Source: Zobellella taiwanensis (GTDB taxonomy: Bacteria; Pseudomonadota; Gammaproteobacteria; Enterobacterales; Aeromonadaceae). Taken from it: 64,000 bases of DNA. The notes under the pieces are model-generated. The model ran no database searches and was not told the DNA's origin. It was given only the letters and a program-made list of their open reading frames with translations. Positions 45,820-54,399 of this stretch are shown here, one piece after another (position 1 is the first letter of the stretch; the number at the start of each line of letters is the position of its first letter). Where the stretch lies: positions 1 through 64,000 of the forward strand of contig NZ_PXYH01000010.1 in NCBI RefSeq assembly GCF_003012795.1, in the 5' to 3' direction. The position numbers and the translations under genes are program-made.

Positions 45820-46827
45820 TTACTTGAATTGAGACAGAACCTGCTCGGCCCAGTCTTGGCCGATATCTTTAATGATTTCAGGCCAGATACGTTCACGGGC
45901 CACATCGGCATAGGCGTTGATGTCGGCTTCGGTCACCTCGACAATGGTGGCGCCGGCATCGGCCAGGTATTGTTCATTAGCTGCTTGATCGGCACGGGCA
46001 GTCTCCCAGCGGCGTTGTTCAAAGTTCTGTGCGGCTTTATCCAGGGCAGCACGATCTGCATCATCCAAGTCGGCATATCGCTCGGCATTGATCTGCAGGA
46101 ACCACACTTCGAAGTGGGTATTGAGTGGAACATAGGACTTGGTCACATCGCGGAAAGAGGCATAGTACCCCTCGGCACCCGAGCCCATAACACCATCCAC
46201 CACGCCGGTCTGTACCGCGGTAAAGGCTTCGGAGAAAGGCAGGGGAGAGCCGATGAAACCGGTGCTATCGGCCAGCATCTGGAACGACTTCATCGGCGGC
46301 ACCCGCAGTTTTGCTCCCTTGTTATGGGTCGGGTCGGTAACCTGGCCCACCTCCCTGTTTAGGGCTATACCGCCGAAGTAGACCGGCCATGCTGCCAATA
46401 CCTTGATATCTTGCGATTGGTACAGTTCATCGATGGTGTTGCGCAGTGGCGAACCCGGGGTATATGCCTTGCGTGCATCGTTCCAGTTTTTCACCATGTA
46501 AGGCATGTAGATCACCTGGAAACGTTTGTCGGCACTGGCTGAGGGCGGCTGAACCGCCATATCGATGGCGCCCAAGCTGACTCGTTCCTGTACCACTGTG
46601 TAGTCACCCAAGGCGTTGGCCGCATATACCCTGAGTTCGAGAGCACCATCGGTGGCGGCCTTTAGCTCTTCAGACAGCTGATGCACATCTTCGTCGATAG
46701 CTGTACCCTGAGGCCGCACGTGGGAAATTTTGAGAGTAGCAGCCTCGACGGCAGTACCGGCCAAGGTCAGCGCCAGCAGCATACTTTTGGCGATGGTGCT
46801 GTATTGAATCCTTTTTTTCATCATCAT
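45820..46827 (-). CDS. TRAP transporter solute-binding protein (DctP type)
   Basis: A 335-residue periplasmic binding protein with a signal peptide (MLLALTLAGTAVEAA). Family blocks are LKISHVRPQGTAIDEDVHQL, GALELRVYAANALGDYTVVQ, LPFSEAFTAVQTGVVDGVMG and HFEVWFLQINAERYA. The Arg-containing carboxylate-binding strand (KLRVPPMKSFQML) indicates an organic-acid ligand. It lies next to the two TRAP membrane genes and the dehydrogenase operon, so it probably delivers the substrate of that enzyme. Confidence 0.93.
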   Translation of the reverse strand: MMMKKRIQYSTIAKSMLLALTLAGTAVEAATLKISHVRPQGTAIDEDVHQLSEELKAATDGALELRVYAANALGDYTVVQERVSLGAIDMAVQPPSASADKRFQVIYMPYMVKNWNDARKAYTPGSPLRNTIDELYQSQDIKVLAAWPVYFGGIALNREVGQVTDPTHNKGAKLRVPPMKSFQMLADSTGFIGSPLPFSEAFTAVQTGVVDGVMGSGAEGYYASFRDVTKSYVPLNTHFEVWFLQINAERYADLDDADRAALDKAAQNFEQRRWETARADQAANEQYLADAGATIVEVTEADINAYADVARERIWPEIIKDIGQDWAEQVLSQFK

Positions 46828-46839
46828 TCTCCTTCAGGG

Positions 46840-48138
46840 TTAATAGCCAAACAGGGCTGGAATATATTCGGACAGATCGGGCCATACCGAGACCAGAACC
46901 ACGACCGGCAGATAGCCGAACAGAAGCAGGATCATGGCTGGCTTTATTACTTGGGTGAACGGCACTTTGCCGATTCGAGCCCCCATGTAGAGGATGCTGG
47001 CATAGGGGGGCGTTACACCGCCCATGGCAGTATTGACGCCCATGATGGCTGCAAACTGTACCGGGCTGACGCCCAGCGCCGACATCAGAGGCAGAAGCAA
47101 CGGAGCAGTCAGGATGATGGCGGTTACATCATTTACTACCATGCCGATCAGGAACAGGAGCAGGTTGACCATGATCAGCAGCACTACTTTGTCGGTGGTG
47201 ATTTCAAAAATAGCGTCCACCAGGGCTTGGGGAATGTCTTCCATTACGTAAATCTGGCTGAGCATCAGGCTGAACAGCACCATGATTAGAATGGCCCCCA
47301 CCGCTGTGGCAGACTCCTTGCCTGACTCGACGAAGTTGCGCCAGGTAAGCCCCTTGTAAATTAAGAAACCCACCGGAATGGCATAGATGACGGCAATGGC
47401 AGCGGCCTCGGTCGGGGTCATGATGCCACCGTAGATGCCTCCCAAGATGATGACCGGCATCAGCAGGGCTGGCAGGGCATGTACGGTGCGGGACGCGCCT
47501 TCGCGGATCACCTCGTTAAAGGGCTTGGGATCGTCCAGTATCAGCGGAAACTTGCGTGCCATAATCAAGTTGACTAGAGCGAAGTTGAGCATGATCAGCA
47601 AGCCTGGCCCGAGAGTGGCGAGAAAACTCGCCAGAATCGACGTCTCGGTAACCCAGCCATACACGATCATGGTAACGCTGGGTGGGATCAGCAGGCCCAG
47701 GATGGACGAGTTGGCAATCAGTGCGGTGGCATAAGCACGAGGATAGCCCTGGCGCTCCATTTCTGGGATAAGCAGAGGACCAATCGCCGCGATACCAGTC
47801 AGACCACTACCTGAAATGGCGCCGATAATGGCACAACTGAATGACGCTACTACCCCAAGTCCTCCACGAATGCGACCGACAAACAGGTTCACAAATTTGA
47901 GCAAGCTACCGGCGATGCCGCTGACGCTCATCAAGGTGCCGGCAAAGACAAACAGCGGTACGGCCAGCAGCACTGGGGTGGCTAGCTGGTTAAATCCCCA
48001 CAGCATGGTGCCTTTCATGGTGGCGTCCCCGACCAGGGTCATGACCATCAAGCCAGCACCGAAGCAGTAGGGTAACGGCACGCCGATGGTGAGCAGGATC
48101 ACCAACACGGCAAAAGCCAGAATTGCAACTTCAACCAT
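46840..48138 (-). CDS. TRAP transporter large permease (DctM type)
   Basis: A 432-residue membrane protein with about twelve helices. PLFVFAGTLMSVSGIAGSLL, SGLTGIAAIGPLLIPEMERQ and GVTPPYASILYMGARIGKVP are typical of DctM. The ATG at 48138 overlaps the end of the small permease gene by 8 bp; a longer frame to 48231 runs inside that gene. Sodium-driven import with DctQ and the binding protein is the known mechanism. Confidence 0.93.
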   Translation of the reverse strand: MVEVAILAFAVLVILLTIGVPLPYCFGAGLMVMTLVGDATMKGTMLWGFNQLATPVLLAVPLFVFAGTLMSVSGIAGSLLKFVNLFVGRIRGGLGVVASFSCAIIGAISGSGLTGIAAIGPLLIPEMERQGYPRAYATALIANSSILGLLIPPSVTMIVYGWVTETSILASFLATLGPGLLIMLNFALVNLIMARKFPLILDDPKPFNEVIREGASRTVHALPALLMPVIILGGIYGGIMTPTEAAAIAVIYAIPVGFLIYKGLTWRNFVESGKESATAVGAILIMVLFSLMLSQIYVMEDIPQALVDAIFEITTDKVVLLIMVNLLLFLIGMVVNDVTAIILTAPLLLPLMSALGVSPVQFAAIMGVNTAMGGVTPPYASILYMGARIGKVPFTQVIKPAMILLLFGYLPVVVLVSVWPDLSEYIPALFGY

Positions 48139-48688
48139 GGAATTTTTCTCCTTTCTGTTCTTCCGTGAGCAGACGGAATTCAGTGACCTCTGCCGGTTCG
48201 GTAATGGTATCGACCGGGCGTGCTTCACCACCGGCTGTCAGGGTGCGCAGATGTTTCAGCAGGTGCCAGCCGGTATAGAGAGTCATGATCACCAGTCCCA
48301 GCAGTAAGGCGGACTCATAGATGATGGTAGGAATGTAGAGGGTCGGGCTTTCTTTCCAGACTCGTTTGGCATACTTGAAGTAATCCCAGGCCCACCAGGT
48401 CAGCCAGCTCGAGATAGCCAGGCTGATGGTTTCGGCGATTACAAACAGCCAATGGCGTGCCTTATCTGTTTTGAGGAAAACCTCTAGCACATTGGCCCTG
48501 ATCTGGGTGTCTTCCCGAGAAGCATTGACAGCTCCCAGTATGTACAACCACATGGTGGGGATCAGGGCCATTTCCTCCAGTCCCATCATGGGGGTTTCGA
48601 ACACGTAACGCGAAATTACCTGCACTGCCTGAAAACCGGCAACCGTGGTAATCAACAGTGTCAGCGTGTATCTGAATACCGTTTCCAT
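48131..48688 (-). CDS. TRAP transporter small permease (DctQ type)
   Basis: A 185-residue protein with four membrane helices: TLTLLITTVAGFQAVQVISRY, EEMALIPTMWLYILGAVNAS, WLFVIAETISLAISSWLTWW and ALLLGLVIMTLYTGWHLL. The motif REDTQIRANVL after the second helix is typical of DctQ. First gene of the TRAP-dehydrogenase operon, divergent from the LysR regulator. Confidence 0.9.
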   Translation of the reverse strand: METVFRYTLTLLITTVAGFQAVQVISRYVFETPMMGLEEMALIPTMWLYILGAVNASREDTQIRANVLEVFLKTDKARHWLFVIAETISLAISSWLTWWAWDYFKYAKRVWKESPTLYIPTIIYESALLLGLVIMTLYTGWHLLKHLRTLTAGGEARPVDTITEPAEVTEFRLLTEEQKGEKFHG

Positions 48689-48802
48689 ATCCTTGTCCTT
48701 ATTCGGTTAATCTGCAGAAATCGGCGATGGACACCCTTTCTGTCTGTTGTTCATTTTGCATTCACAATAAAATAACAACAAATCGTTTTTTATAGATTTT
48801 GT

Positions 48803-48817
48803 ATAACACAATGTTAT
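48803..48817. promoter_or_regulatory. probable LysR operator in the divergent promoter region
   Basis: ATAACA-CAA-TGTTAT, a perfect 6-3-6 inverted repeat of the T-N11-A class, in the AT-rich region between dctQ and the LysR gene, 34 bp before the LysR start. It suits auto-control and activation of the catabolic operon. Confidence 0.55.
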
Positions 48818-48850
48818 CCTAAGAGATTGGCAGTATTCAGGGACAGAACC

Positions 48851-49795
48851 ATGACCAAGTTAAGCTATCGGCAGGTGGAAGCCTTTCGGGCAGTGATGAT
48901 CGCCGGGACCACTACGGGGGCGGCGGAGTTGCTATACATTTCGCAACCGGCGGTGAGCCGGCTACTTAATGACTTTGAAGCGACGGTTAATGTCAAACTG
49001 TTCGAACGGCATCATAAGCGACTGGCGCCTACACCAGAGGCGTTGTTACTGTTCGAGGAGGTGGAGCGTTCTTTCATCGGTATCGATAGACTGGCAACCA
49101 TGGCAGAAGAGCTGCGCGATTTTCAGCGCGGTAGTCTTAAGGTAGCGGCCATGCCAGCCATTGCCCTTGGTTTTTTGCCACGGGTGATGCAGAAATTTAG
49201 CGATTCACATCAGGGCGTTAGCCATACCTTACAGGTTCGTAGCTCCCAGCAAGTGGCCGATTGGATAGCGACCCAGCATTTTGATGTGGGTATTGGAGCT
49301 ATCAATGTGGTGGATCCAGCGTTATCGGTAGAGGTTCTGGGTGAAGCTGCGTTGGTCTGTGCTTTGCCTGCCCGTCACCCGTTAGCCAAAAAGGCCGTTA
49401 TCGTGCCAGAAGATCTGCGTGACCAGCCTTTTATCTCACTGGGGCCGGAGCAGAGTGTGCGTTACAAGGTGGATGAGGCCTTTGAGCAGGCTAGAGTCAG
49501 CCGCCAGTTGGTATTTGATACCCAGCTATCTCATGTAGCCTGTTCGTTTGTGGATGCAGGGGCGGGGGTGGCGCTGGTTGACCCTATAACAGCGCTGCAT
49601 TTTCCGTCTGCGAATCTGGTGTTCCGGCCCTTTGAACCTTGGATTTCATTTTCATACCATCTGCTTTTCCCTGCCTCCCGGCCCCGCTCTCGCATCACTC
49701 AGGAATTTAGTCAGTTACTGAGAAGTGAATTGGCATTGCTTACCGAGCAATCCAGCGGACTGCTCAGACTCAAGGATATGCTTAACACGCCTTGA
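48851..49795 (+). CDS. LysR-family regulator of OccR/NocR type
   Basis: A 314-residue LysR regulator. The helix-turn-helix YRQVEAFRAVMIAGTTTGAA and ELLYISQPAVSRLLNDFE closely resembles opine-catabolism regulators OccR and NocR. The effector domain begins GSLKVAAMPAIALGFLPRVM. The ATG at 48851 is chosen over a TTG eight codons upstream. It is divergent from the TRAP-dehydrogenase operon and is its likely activator. The last codons and stop (ACGCCTTGA) lie at the junction with the lrp-derived repeat, so its extreme C-terminus may be altered. Confidence 0.9.
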   Translation: MTKLSYRQVEAFRAVMIAGTTTGAAELLYISQPAVSRLLNDFEATVNVKLFERHHKRLAPTPEALLLFEEVERSFIGIDRLATMAEELRDFQRGSLKVAAMPAIALGFLPRVMQKFSDSHQGVSHTLQVRSSQQVADWIATQHFDVGIGAINVVDPALSVEVLGEAALVCALPARHPLAKKAVIVPEDLRDQPFISLGPEQSVRYKVDEAFEQARVSRQLVFDTQLSHVACSFVDAGAGVALVDPITALHFPSANLVFRPFEPWISFSYHLLFPASRPRSRITQEFSQLLRSELALLTEQSSGLLRLKDMLNTP

Positions 49796-49929
49796 CCCGG
49801 CGCGAGCAGGGTGAGGGCGACAGGCCGACCCGTTCGGCCAGCTCCAGGTTGCTGATGCGGCCGTGGCGCAGCATCAGCTCCAGAATGCGCCGGTCGGTGC
49901 GATCCAATTGGATAGGGTTGCTCAAGATA
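49789..49929 (-). pseudogene. lrp paralogue, 5' fragment
   Basis: About 45 codons of an Lrp/AsnC gene from the TTG at 49929: SNPIQLDRTDRRILELMLRH, GRISNLELAERVGLSPSPCS, RRVKAC then a stop formed by the adjoining LysR sequence. It matches the N-terminus of the intact regulator at 41742-42227 with two or three changes. The remaining two thirds, including the ligand-binding domain, are missing, so it is a remnant at the right edge of the catabolic cassette. Confidence 0.88.
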
Positions 49930-50099
49930 ATCCACCTTATGCAATGATTAATATTAATTTAGTTTATACGGGGTCAATGATTGCTTAAAGAGACGTTTAG
50001 TATGCGATCTTTGCAACCACTCGCCCCGGGTTAAGGGGTAAGATGGCTTCACCTTCTGGGAACAGCAGGCCGACACCCTCGGACCCTGCCGCGAACCGG
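49789..50099. repeat. lrp 5' end and upstream region, copy 2
   Basis: Partner of 42091-42412, same orientation. The conserved plus-strand blocks ATCTTTGCAACCACTCG, GGAACAGCAG and CCCTGCCGC recur, with a CCCC..GGGG hairpin between the first two. Plus-strand sequence continues to a terminator at 50217. No gene is recognised in 49930-50216. Confidence 0.75.
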
Positions 50100-50216
50100 G
50101 CACACCACCCCGGCCAGCGCCACCAGCGCCGTTTGCCTTATCGGGCACCGGGCGTGGAGCCGGAGCCACAAGCTCCGGGCGAAAGGAAGGCAAGGCGGCC
50201 AGCGGCCGGCAGTAAA

Positions 50217-50239
50217 AGAGCGCCCCGAGCGCTCTTTTT
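50217..50239 (+). terminator. rho-independent terminator on the plus strand
   Basis: AGAGCGC-CCCGA-GCGCTCT followed by TTTT. It has no upstream protein gene on this strand except the LysR gene 420 bp away; it may end a non-coding transcript starting near 49980 or LysR read-through. Confidence 0.75.
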
Positions 50240-50260
50240 GCGTTTATGGCCGGCACAAAA

Positions 50261-50478
50261 AAGCCCCGGCGCTGGCCGGGGCTTCAGTTTGAGTGACAAA
50301 ATTCATTACCCGCTATGTCGACGGGGCTTTCCCTTTATCACTGCCATTTCATCATCGTCATCTCCGCGAAGGCGGAGATCCACGACATACGGCATTGGAC
50401 TCCCGCCTTCGCGGGAGTGACCACAGAGAAATTCGCAGCTTTGTCCGCAGCGTGAAGCCCCGGCGCTGGCCGGGGCTT
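50261..50478. repeat. paired GC hairpins and REP-like elements downstream of pckA
   Basis: The hairpin AAGCCCCGGC-GCTGGCCGGGGCTT-type sequence occurs twice, at 50261-50284 and 50455-50478; the second lies 24 bp past pckA and may be its terminator. Between them are two REP-like hairpins in opposite orientation, ATCTCCGCGAAGGCGGAGAT at 50360 and ACTCCCGCCTTCGCGGGAGT at 50399. Similar CCCGCCTTCGCGGG units stand beyond both tex copies (about 16675 and 19115), so this is a dispersed family. Confidence 0.8.
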
Positions 50479-50501
50479 TATGAGTTACCGCGTGGTTCCG
50501 C

Positions 50502-52115
50502 TTACAGCTGCGGGCCGGCGGCCACCAGGGCCTTGCCCTCGGCGGTGTCGGTGAACTTCTCGAAGTTGTTCACGAAGCGCTGGGCCAGATCCCGGGCCTT
50601 GGCGTCCCACTGGGCCGGCTCGGCATAGGTGTTGCGCGGATCCAGGATGGAGACGTCGTCCACGCCCTGCAGCTCGGTGGGGATGGCCACGTTGAAGTAG
50701 GGCAGGGTCACGAAATCGGCGTTCTCGATGGAGCCGTCGAGGATGGCGTTGATGATGGCACGGGTCGCCTTGATGGAGATCCGCTTGCCGGTACCGTTCC
50801 AGCCGGTGTTCACCAGGTAGGCCTCGGCGCCCACGGCGTCCATGCGCTTGGCCAGCACCTCGGCGTACTGGGTCGGGTGCAGGCTCAGGAAGGCCGCGCC
50901 GAAGCAGCTGGAGAAGGTCGGGGTGGGCTCGGTGATGCCGCGCTCGGTGCCGGCCAGCTTGGCGGTGAAGCCGGACAGGAAGTGATACTGTGCCTGGTCA
51001 CGGGTCAGCTTGCTCACCGGCGGCAGCACGCCGAAGGCGTCGGCGGTGAGGAAGATCACCTTCTTGGCGTGACCGGCCTTGGACACCGGCTTGACGATGT
51101 TGTCGATGTGGTGGATGGGGTAGGAAACCCGGGTGTTCTCGGTTTTGCTGCCATCGTCGAAATCGATGGTGCCGTCGTCCAGCACGGTCACGTTCTCGAG
51201 CAGGGCGTCGCGGCGGATGGCGGCATAGATCTCGGGCTCGTTTTCCTGGCTCAGGTTGATGGTCTTGGCGTAGCAGCCGCCCTCGAAGTTGAACACGCCG
51301 TCGTCGTCCCAGCCGTGCTCGTCGTCACCGATCAGCTGGCGGTTGGGGTCGGTGGAGAGGGTGGTCTTGCCGGTGCCGGACAGGCCGAAGAAGATGGCCA
51401 CGTCGCCGTCCTGGCCCACGTTGGCGGAGCAGTGCATGGAGGCGATGCCCTTGAGCGGCAGCAGGTAGTTCATCATGGAGAACATGCCTTTCTTCATCTC
51501 GCCGCCGTACCAGGTGCCGCCGATCAACTGCATGCGCTCGGTCAGGTTGAAGGCCACGAAGTTTTCGCTGTTCAGGCCCTGCTCCTGCCAGTCGGGGTTG
51601 GTACACTTGGCGCCGTTCATCACCACGAAGTCGGGCTCGAAGCCCTGCAGCTCTTCCTCGGTGGGGCGGATGAACATGTTCTTCACGAAGTGGGCCTGCC
51701 AGGCGACCTCGGTGATAAAGCGCACGGACAGGCGGGTGTCCGGGTTGGCGCCGCAGAAGGTATCGACCACGAACAGCCGCTTGCCGGACAGCTGTTGGGT
51801 CACCAGGCCCTTGAGGTGGGCCCAGGTATCGGGGCTCATGGGCTTGTTGTCGTTCTTGCCCTGGTCGGCCCACCACACGGTGTCGCGGGTCACATCGTCG
51901 CGCACTATGTATTTGTCTTTCGGAGAGCGGCCGGTAAAGATGCCGGTGTCCACCGCAACGGCGCCCAGATGGGTAACCACGCCCTTCTCAAAGCCGGACA
52001 AATCGGCACGGGTTTCTTCTTCGAACAACTGCTCGTAGGAGGGGTTGTAAAGGATCTCGGTTACGTCGGTAATACCGTATTGGGAAAGGCCTAATTGTTG
52101 CGCCTTGGACGTCAT
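50502..52115 (-). CDS. pckA: ATP-dependent phosphoenolpyruvate carboxykinase
   Basis: A 537-residue PckA, the gluconeogenic enzyme converting oxaloacetate and ATP to PEP. The P-loop is [14 protein letters not shown], the kinase-2 metal site is [10 protein letters not shown], and [31 protein letters not shown] and [15 protein letters not shown] are typical. Length matches the bacterial ATP-type enzyme. AGGAGATAAC precedes the ATG. The pckA-hslO-hslR neighbourhood resembles the E. coli order. Confidence 0.97.
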   Translation of the reverse strand: MTSKAQQLGLSQYGITDVTEILYNPSYEQLFEEETRADLSGFEKGVVTHLGAVAVDTGIFTGRSPKDKYIVRDDVTRDTVWWADQGKNDNKPMSPDTWAHLKGLVTQQLSGKRLFVVDTFCGANPDTRLSVRFITEVAWQAHFVKNMFIRPTEEELQGFEPDFVVMNGAKCTNPDWQEQGLNSENFVAFNLTERMQLIGGTWYGGEMKKGMFSMMNYLLPLKGIASMHCSANVGQDGDVAIFFGLSGTGKTTLSTDPNRQLIGDDEHGWDDDGVFNFEGGCYAKTINLSQENEPEIYAAIRRDALLENVTVLDDGTIDFDDGSKTENTRVSYPIHHIDNIVKPVSKAGHAKKVIFLTADAFGVLPPVSKLTRDQAQYHFLSGFTAKLAGTERGITEPTPTFSSCFGAAFLSLHPTQYAEVLAKRMDAVGAEAYLVNTGWNGTGKRISIKATRAIINAILDGSIENADFVTLPYFNVAIPTELQGVDDVSILDPRNTYAEPAQWDAKARDLAQRFVNNFEKFTDTAEGKALVAAGPQL

Positions 52116-52359
52116 TGTTATCTCCTGGGTACAGAGGGGTTGGGTGTTTCGTTATTAGTGTTGTTTTAGAGCAAAAGAATATCAGTAATCGGCGGCTATT
52201 TAGGGGATCAGCTTCAAAATTTGCAATTTTGCGCGACGAATTAAGCCCGGGGCCGTGAAAATACGGCTTTATATGCAACCATCATGTTAATGGTTTGTTT
52301 TTTATTTAGTGCTTTCAAGGAGTTGGAGCCGGATAAGGAAGGTCCGTGGCGGAGGCGGG

Positions 52360-52389
52360 AAAAGAAAAGGGACCGGCGTTGCCGGTCCC
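52360..52389 (-). terminator. terminator after hslO
   Basis: On the minus strand GGGACCGGC-AAC-GCCGGTCCC is followed by TTTTCTTTT. It lies 8 bp past the hslO stop. Confidence 0.85.
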
Positions 52390-52397
52390 GCGCCGGC

Positions 52398-53264
52398 TCA
52401 GTGCAGGGTGTGGCCGTTGAACAAATCCTGCAGTTCGCTGCTGTCAAAACGGTAATGCCGGCCGCAATAATCGCAGTGCATTTCAATGTTGCCGTGTTCG
52501 CGCAGAATATCGAAGGCCTCGTCCCGGCCAATCTGCAATAGCGCCTGTTCGCATTTTTCCTGGGAGCAGGTGCACTGGAAACGAACCAGTTGGGGGTCGA
52601 ACACCCGCACCGCTTCCTGGTTGTAGAGCCGGTACAGTACCTCGTGGGCGTCCAGGTGCAGGATTTCCTCCGCCTTGATGGTATCGGTGAGGGTCTCGAG
52701 GTGGGCGAAATCCTGTTCCTGATCGGCGTTGCCGGCAGGCAGTGCCTGCAGCAGCAGGCCGGCGGCGGCCTGCTGTCCGGCGTGCGGCTCGGTGAACAGC
52801 CAGATGCGGGTGGCCAGCTGTTCCGACTGGGCAAAGTAGTTTTCCAGGCTCCTGGCCAGGGAATCGGCGTCCAGCTCCACTATGCCCTGGTAGCGCTCGC
52901 CCTCGTCGGGGGTGATGGTGATGGCCAGGTAGCCCTTGCCCACCAGATCCGCCAGCCTGGCGCTGTCGGGCAAGGGGCCTTCCCAGCGGGCCACGCCGCG
53001 CAGCTGTTGCAGGTGGTCGCCGTTGACCACCGCCAGTTTCACCGGGCCGTCGCCCTGCAACTGTACCGTGATGTGTCCCTCGAACTTGAGGGTGGCGGTG
53101 AGCAGGCTGGTGGCGGTGAGCAGTTCGCCCAGCAGCCGCTGGACCGGCGCCGGATAGGCCTGGGCTTCCAGCATCTGGCGAAAGCTCTGCTGTAGTTGTA
53201 CCAGTTCGCCACGGACCTGGTAGTTGTCGAACAGATAGCGGTGGAGTTGATCGGGTTTGTTCAT
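52398..53264 (-). CDS. hslO: redox-regulated chaperone Hsp33
   Basis: A 288-residue Hsp33, a holdase activated by oxidation. The C-terminal redox switch has the zinc-binding Cys pairs QCTCSQEKC (CxC, about 230) and CDYCGRHY (CxxC, about 263). The N-terminal core (LHRYLFDNYQVRGELVQLQQ, TATLKFEGHITVQLQGDGPV) is complete. It lies 20 bp downstream of hslR in the heat-shock pair. Confidence 0.96.
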   Translation of the reverse strand: MNKPDQLHRYLFDNYQVRGELVQLQQSFRQMLEAQAYPAPVQRLLGELLTATSLLTATLKFEGHITVQLQGDGPVKLAVVNGDHLQQLRGVARWEGPLPDSARLADLVGKGYLAITITPDEGERYQGIVELDADSLARSLENYFAQSEQLATRIWLFTEPHAGQQAAAGLLLQALPAGNADQEQDFAHLETLTDTIKAEEILHLDAHEVLYRLYNQEAVRVFDPQLVRFQCTCSQEKCEQALLQIGRDEAFDILREHGNIEMHCDYCGRHYRFDSSELQDLFNGHTLH

Positions 53265-53284
53265 AAGGGATCCTGTGAAGGCGA

Positions 53285-53677
53285 CTAGTCGCCCTGTTTG
53301 ATTTTTAGCAGGGTGCGCCGCTCCTTTTTGTCCGGGCGGCGCTCTGGGCTGGGTGCGAACTGGGTATTGAGCTTGCGGGCCTCGGCGTTCTGCTCCCGCT
53401 TGCGCAGGCTGTCCGGGGTTTCCCGGTACAATTGCTGGGCGATCTCCGCCTTGCTCCGCTGCTCGGACAGCGCCAGCACCACCACTTCCTTCTCGTCGTG
53501 GCCCTGGCGCAGGCGGATGGTGGCCCCCACTTCCATCATCTTGCTGGGCTTGGTGCGCTGGCCGTTGTAGTGCACCTTGCCACCCTCAATCATGGCGCGA
53601 GCCAGGCCGCGGGTTTTGTAGAAACGGGCGGCCCACAGCCACTTGTCCAGGCGGACGGCGTGATTTTCTCCGTTCAT
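53285..53677 (-). CDS. hslR: heat-shock ribosome-associated protein Hsp15
   Basis: A 130-residue Hsp15 with an S4 RNA-binding domain: VRLDKWLWAARFYKTRGLAR and GGKVHYNGQRTKPSKMMEVG. The C-terminal tail is basic (PERRPDKKERRTLLKIKQ). Hsp15 binds stalled 50S subunits carrying peptidyl-tRNA. Upstream of hslO, divergent from nudE, an order shared with enteric relatives. Confidence 0.95.
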   Translation of the reverse strand: MNGENHAVRLDKWLWAARFYKTRGLARAMIEGGKVHYNGQRTKPSKMMEVGATIRLRQGHDEKEVVVLALSEQRSKAEIAQQLYRETPDSLRKREQNAEARKLNTQFAPSPERRPDKKERRTLLKIKQGD

Positions 53678-53836
53678 TGCGCTCGCTCACACGAAAACAG
53701 GGGCATGATTATACCAGATGGCCGGGGCTCTGGAGTATAAAGGACAGATCTCTGCCGCTGTCATCACGTTGCGGCAGACGTTGGCCGGCAGTTGCGATAA
53801 CCTCGGGGCAAGGCGAGCCAGAAGACGGGACAGGGC

Positions 53837-54397
53837 ATGACGGATCACGACAAACAAAAACCCCAGATACTGCACACCGAGCTGGTGGCCGAGAGCCGCC
53901 TGTTCAAGGTGGAATCGGTGCACCTCAGGTTCAGCAACGGCGTGGAACGGGTCTATGAGCGTATGCGCAGCGGCGGCCGGGGGGCGGTGATGCTGGTGCC
54001 CATGCTGGACGACGACACCCTGTTGTTGATCCGCGAATACTCCGCCGGCACCCACAGCTATGAGCTGGGTTTTCCCAAGGGGCTGATCGATCCGGGAGAA
54101 ACCGCCCTGGAGGCGGGCAATCGCGAATTGATGGAGGAAGTGGGCTACGGCGCCCGCCAGCTTATCCCGCTCAAGCAGGTCAGCCTGGCACCCGGCTACT
54201 TTGGTAGTCGCATGGATATTTTATTGGCACGGGACCTGTATCCCGAACAGCGGGAAGGGGACGAGCCGGAGCCGCTGGACGTGGTGCCCTGGCCGCTCGA
54301 TAAACTGGACGAGCTGTTGTCCAGGCCCGATTTTTCCGAAGCCAGGAGCATTTGCGGCTTGCTGCTGCTGCAGGCCTGGCTCAGTCACGAGGAATAG
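53837..54397 (+). CDS. nudE: ADP compounds hydrolase NudE
   Basis: A 186-residue Nudix hydrolase that cleaves ADP-ribose, Ap3A and NADH. The Nudix box is GLIDPGETALEAGNRELMEE (followed by VGYG), preceded by YELGFPK. ILHTELVAESRLFKVESVHL at the N-terminus and linkage with cysQ and hslR identify NudE. Two bases separate its stop from the cysQ ATG. Confidence 0.94.
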   Translation: MTDHDKQKPQILHTELVAESRLFKVESVHLRFSNGVERVYERMRSGGRGAVMLVPMLDDDTLLLIREYSAGTHSYELGFPKGLIDPGETALEAGNRELMEEVGYGARQLIPLKQVSLAPGYFGSRMDILLARDLYPEQREGDEPEPLDVVPWPLDKLDELLSRPDFSEARSICGLLLLQAWLSHEE

Positions 54398-54399
54398 CC

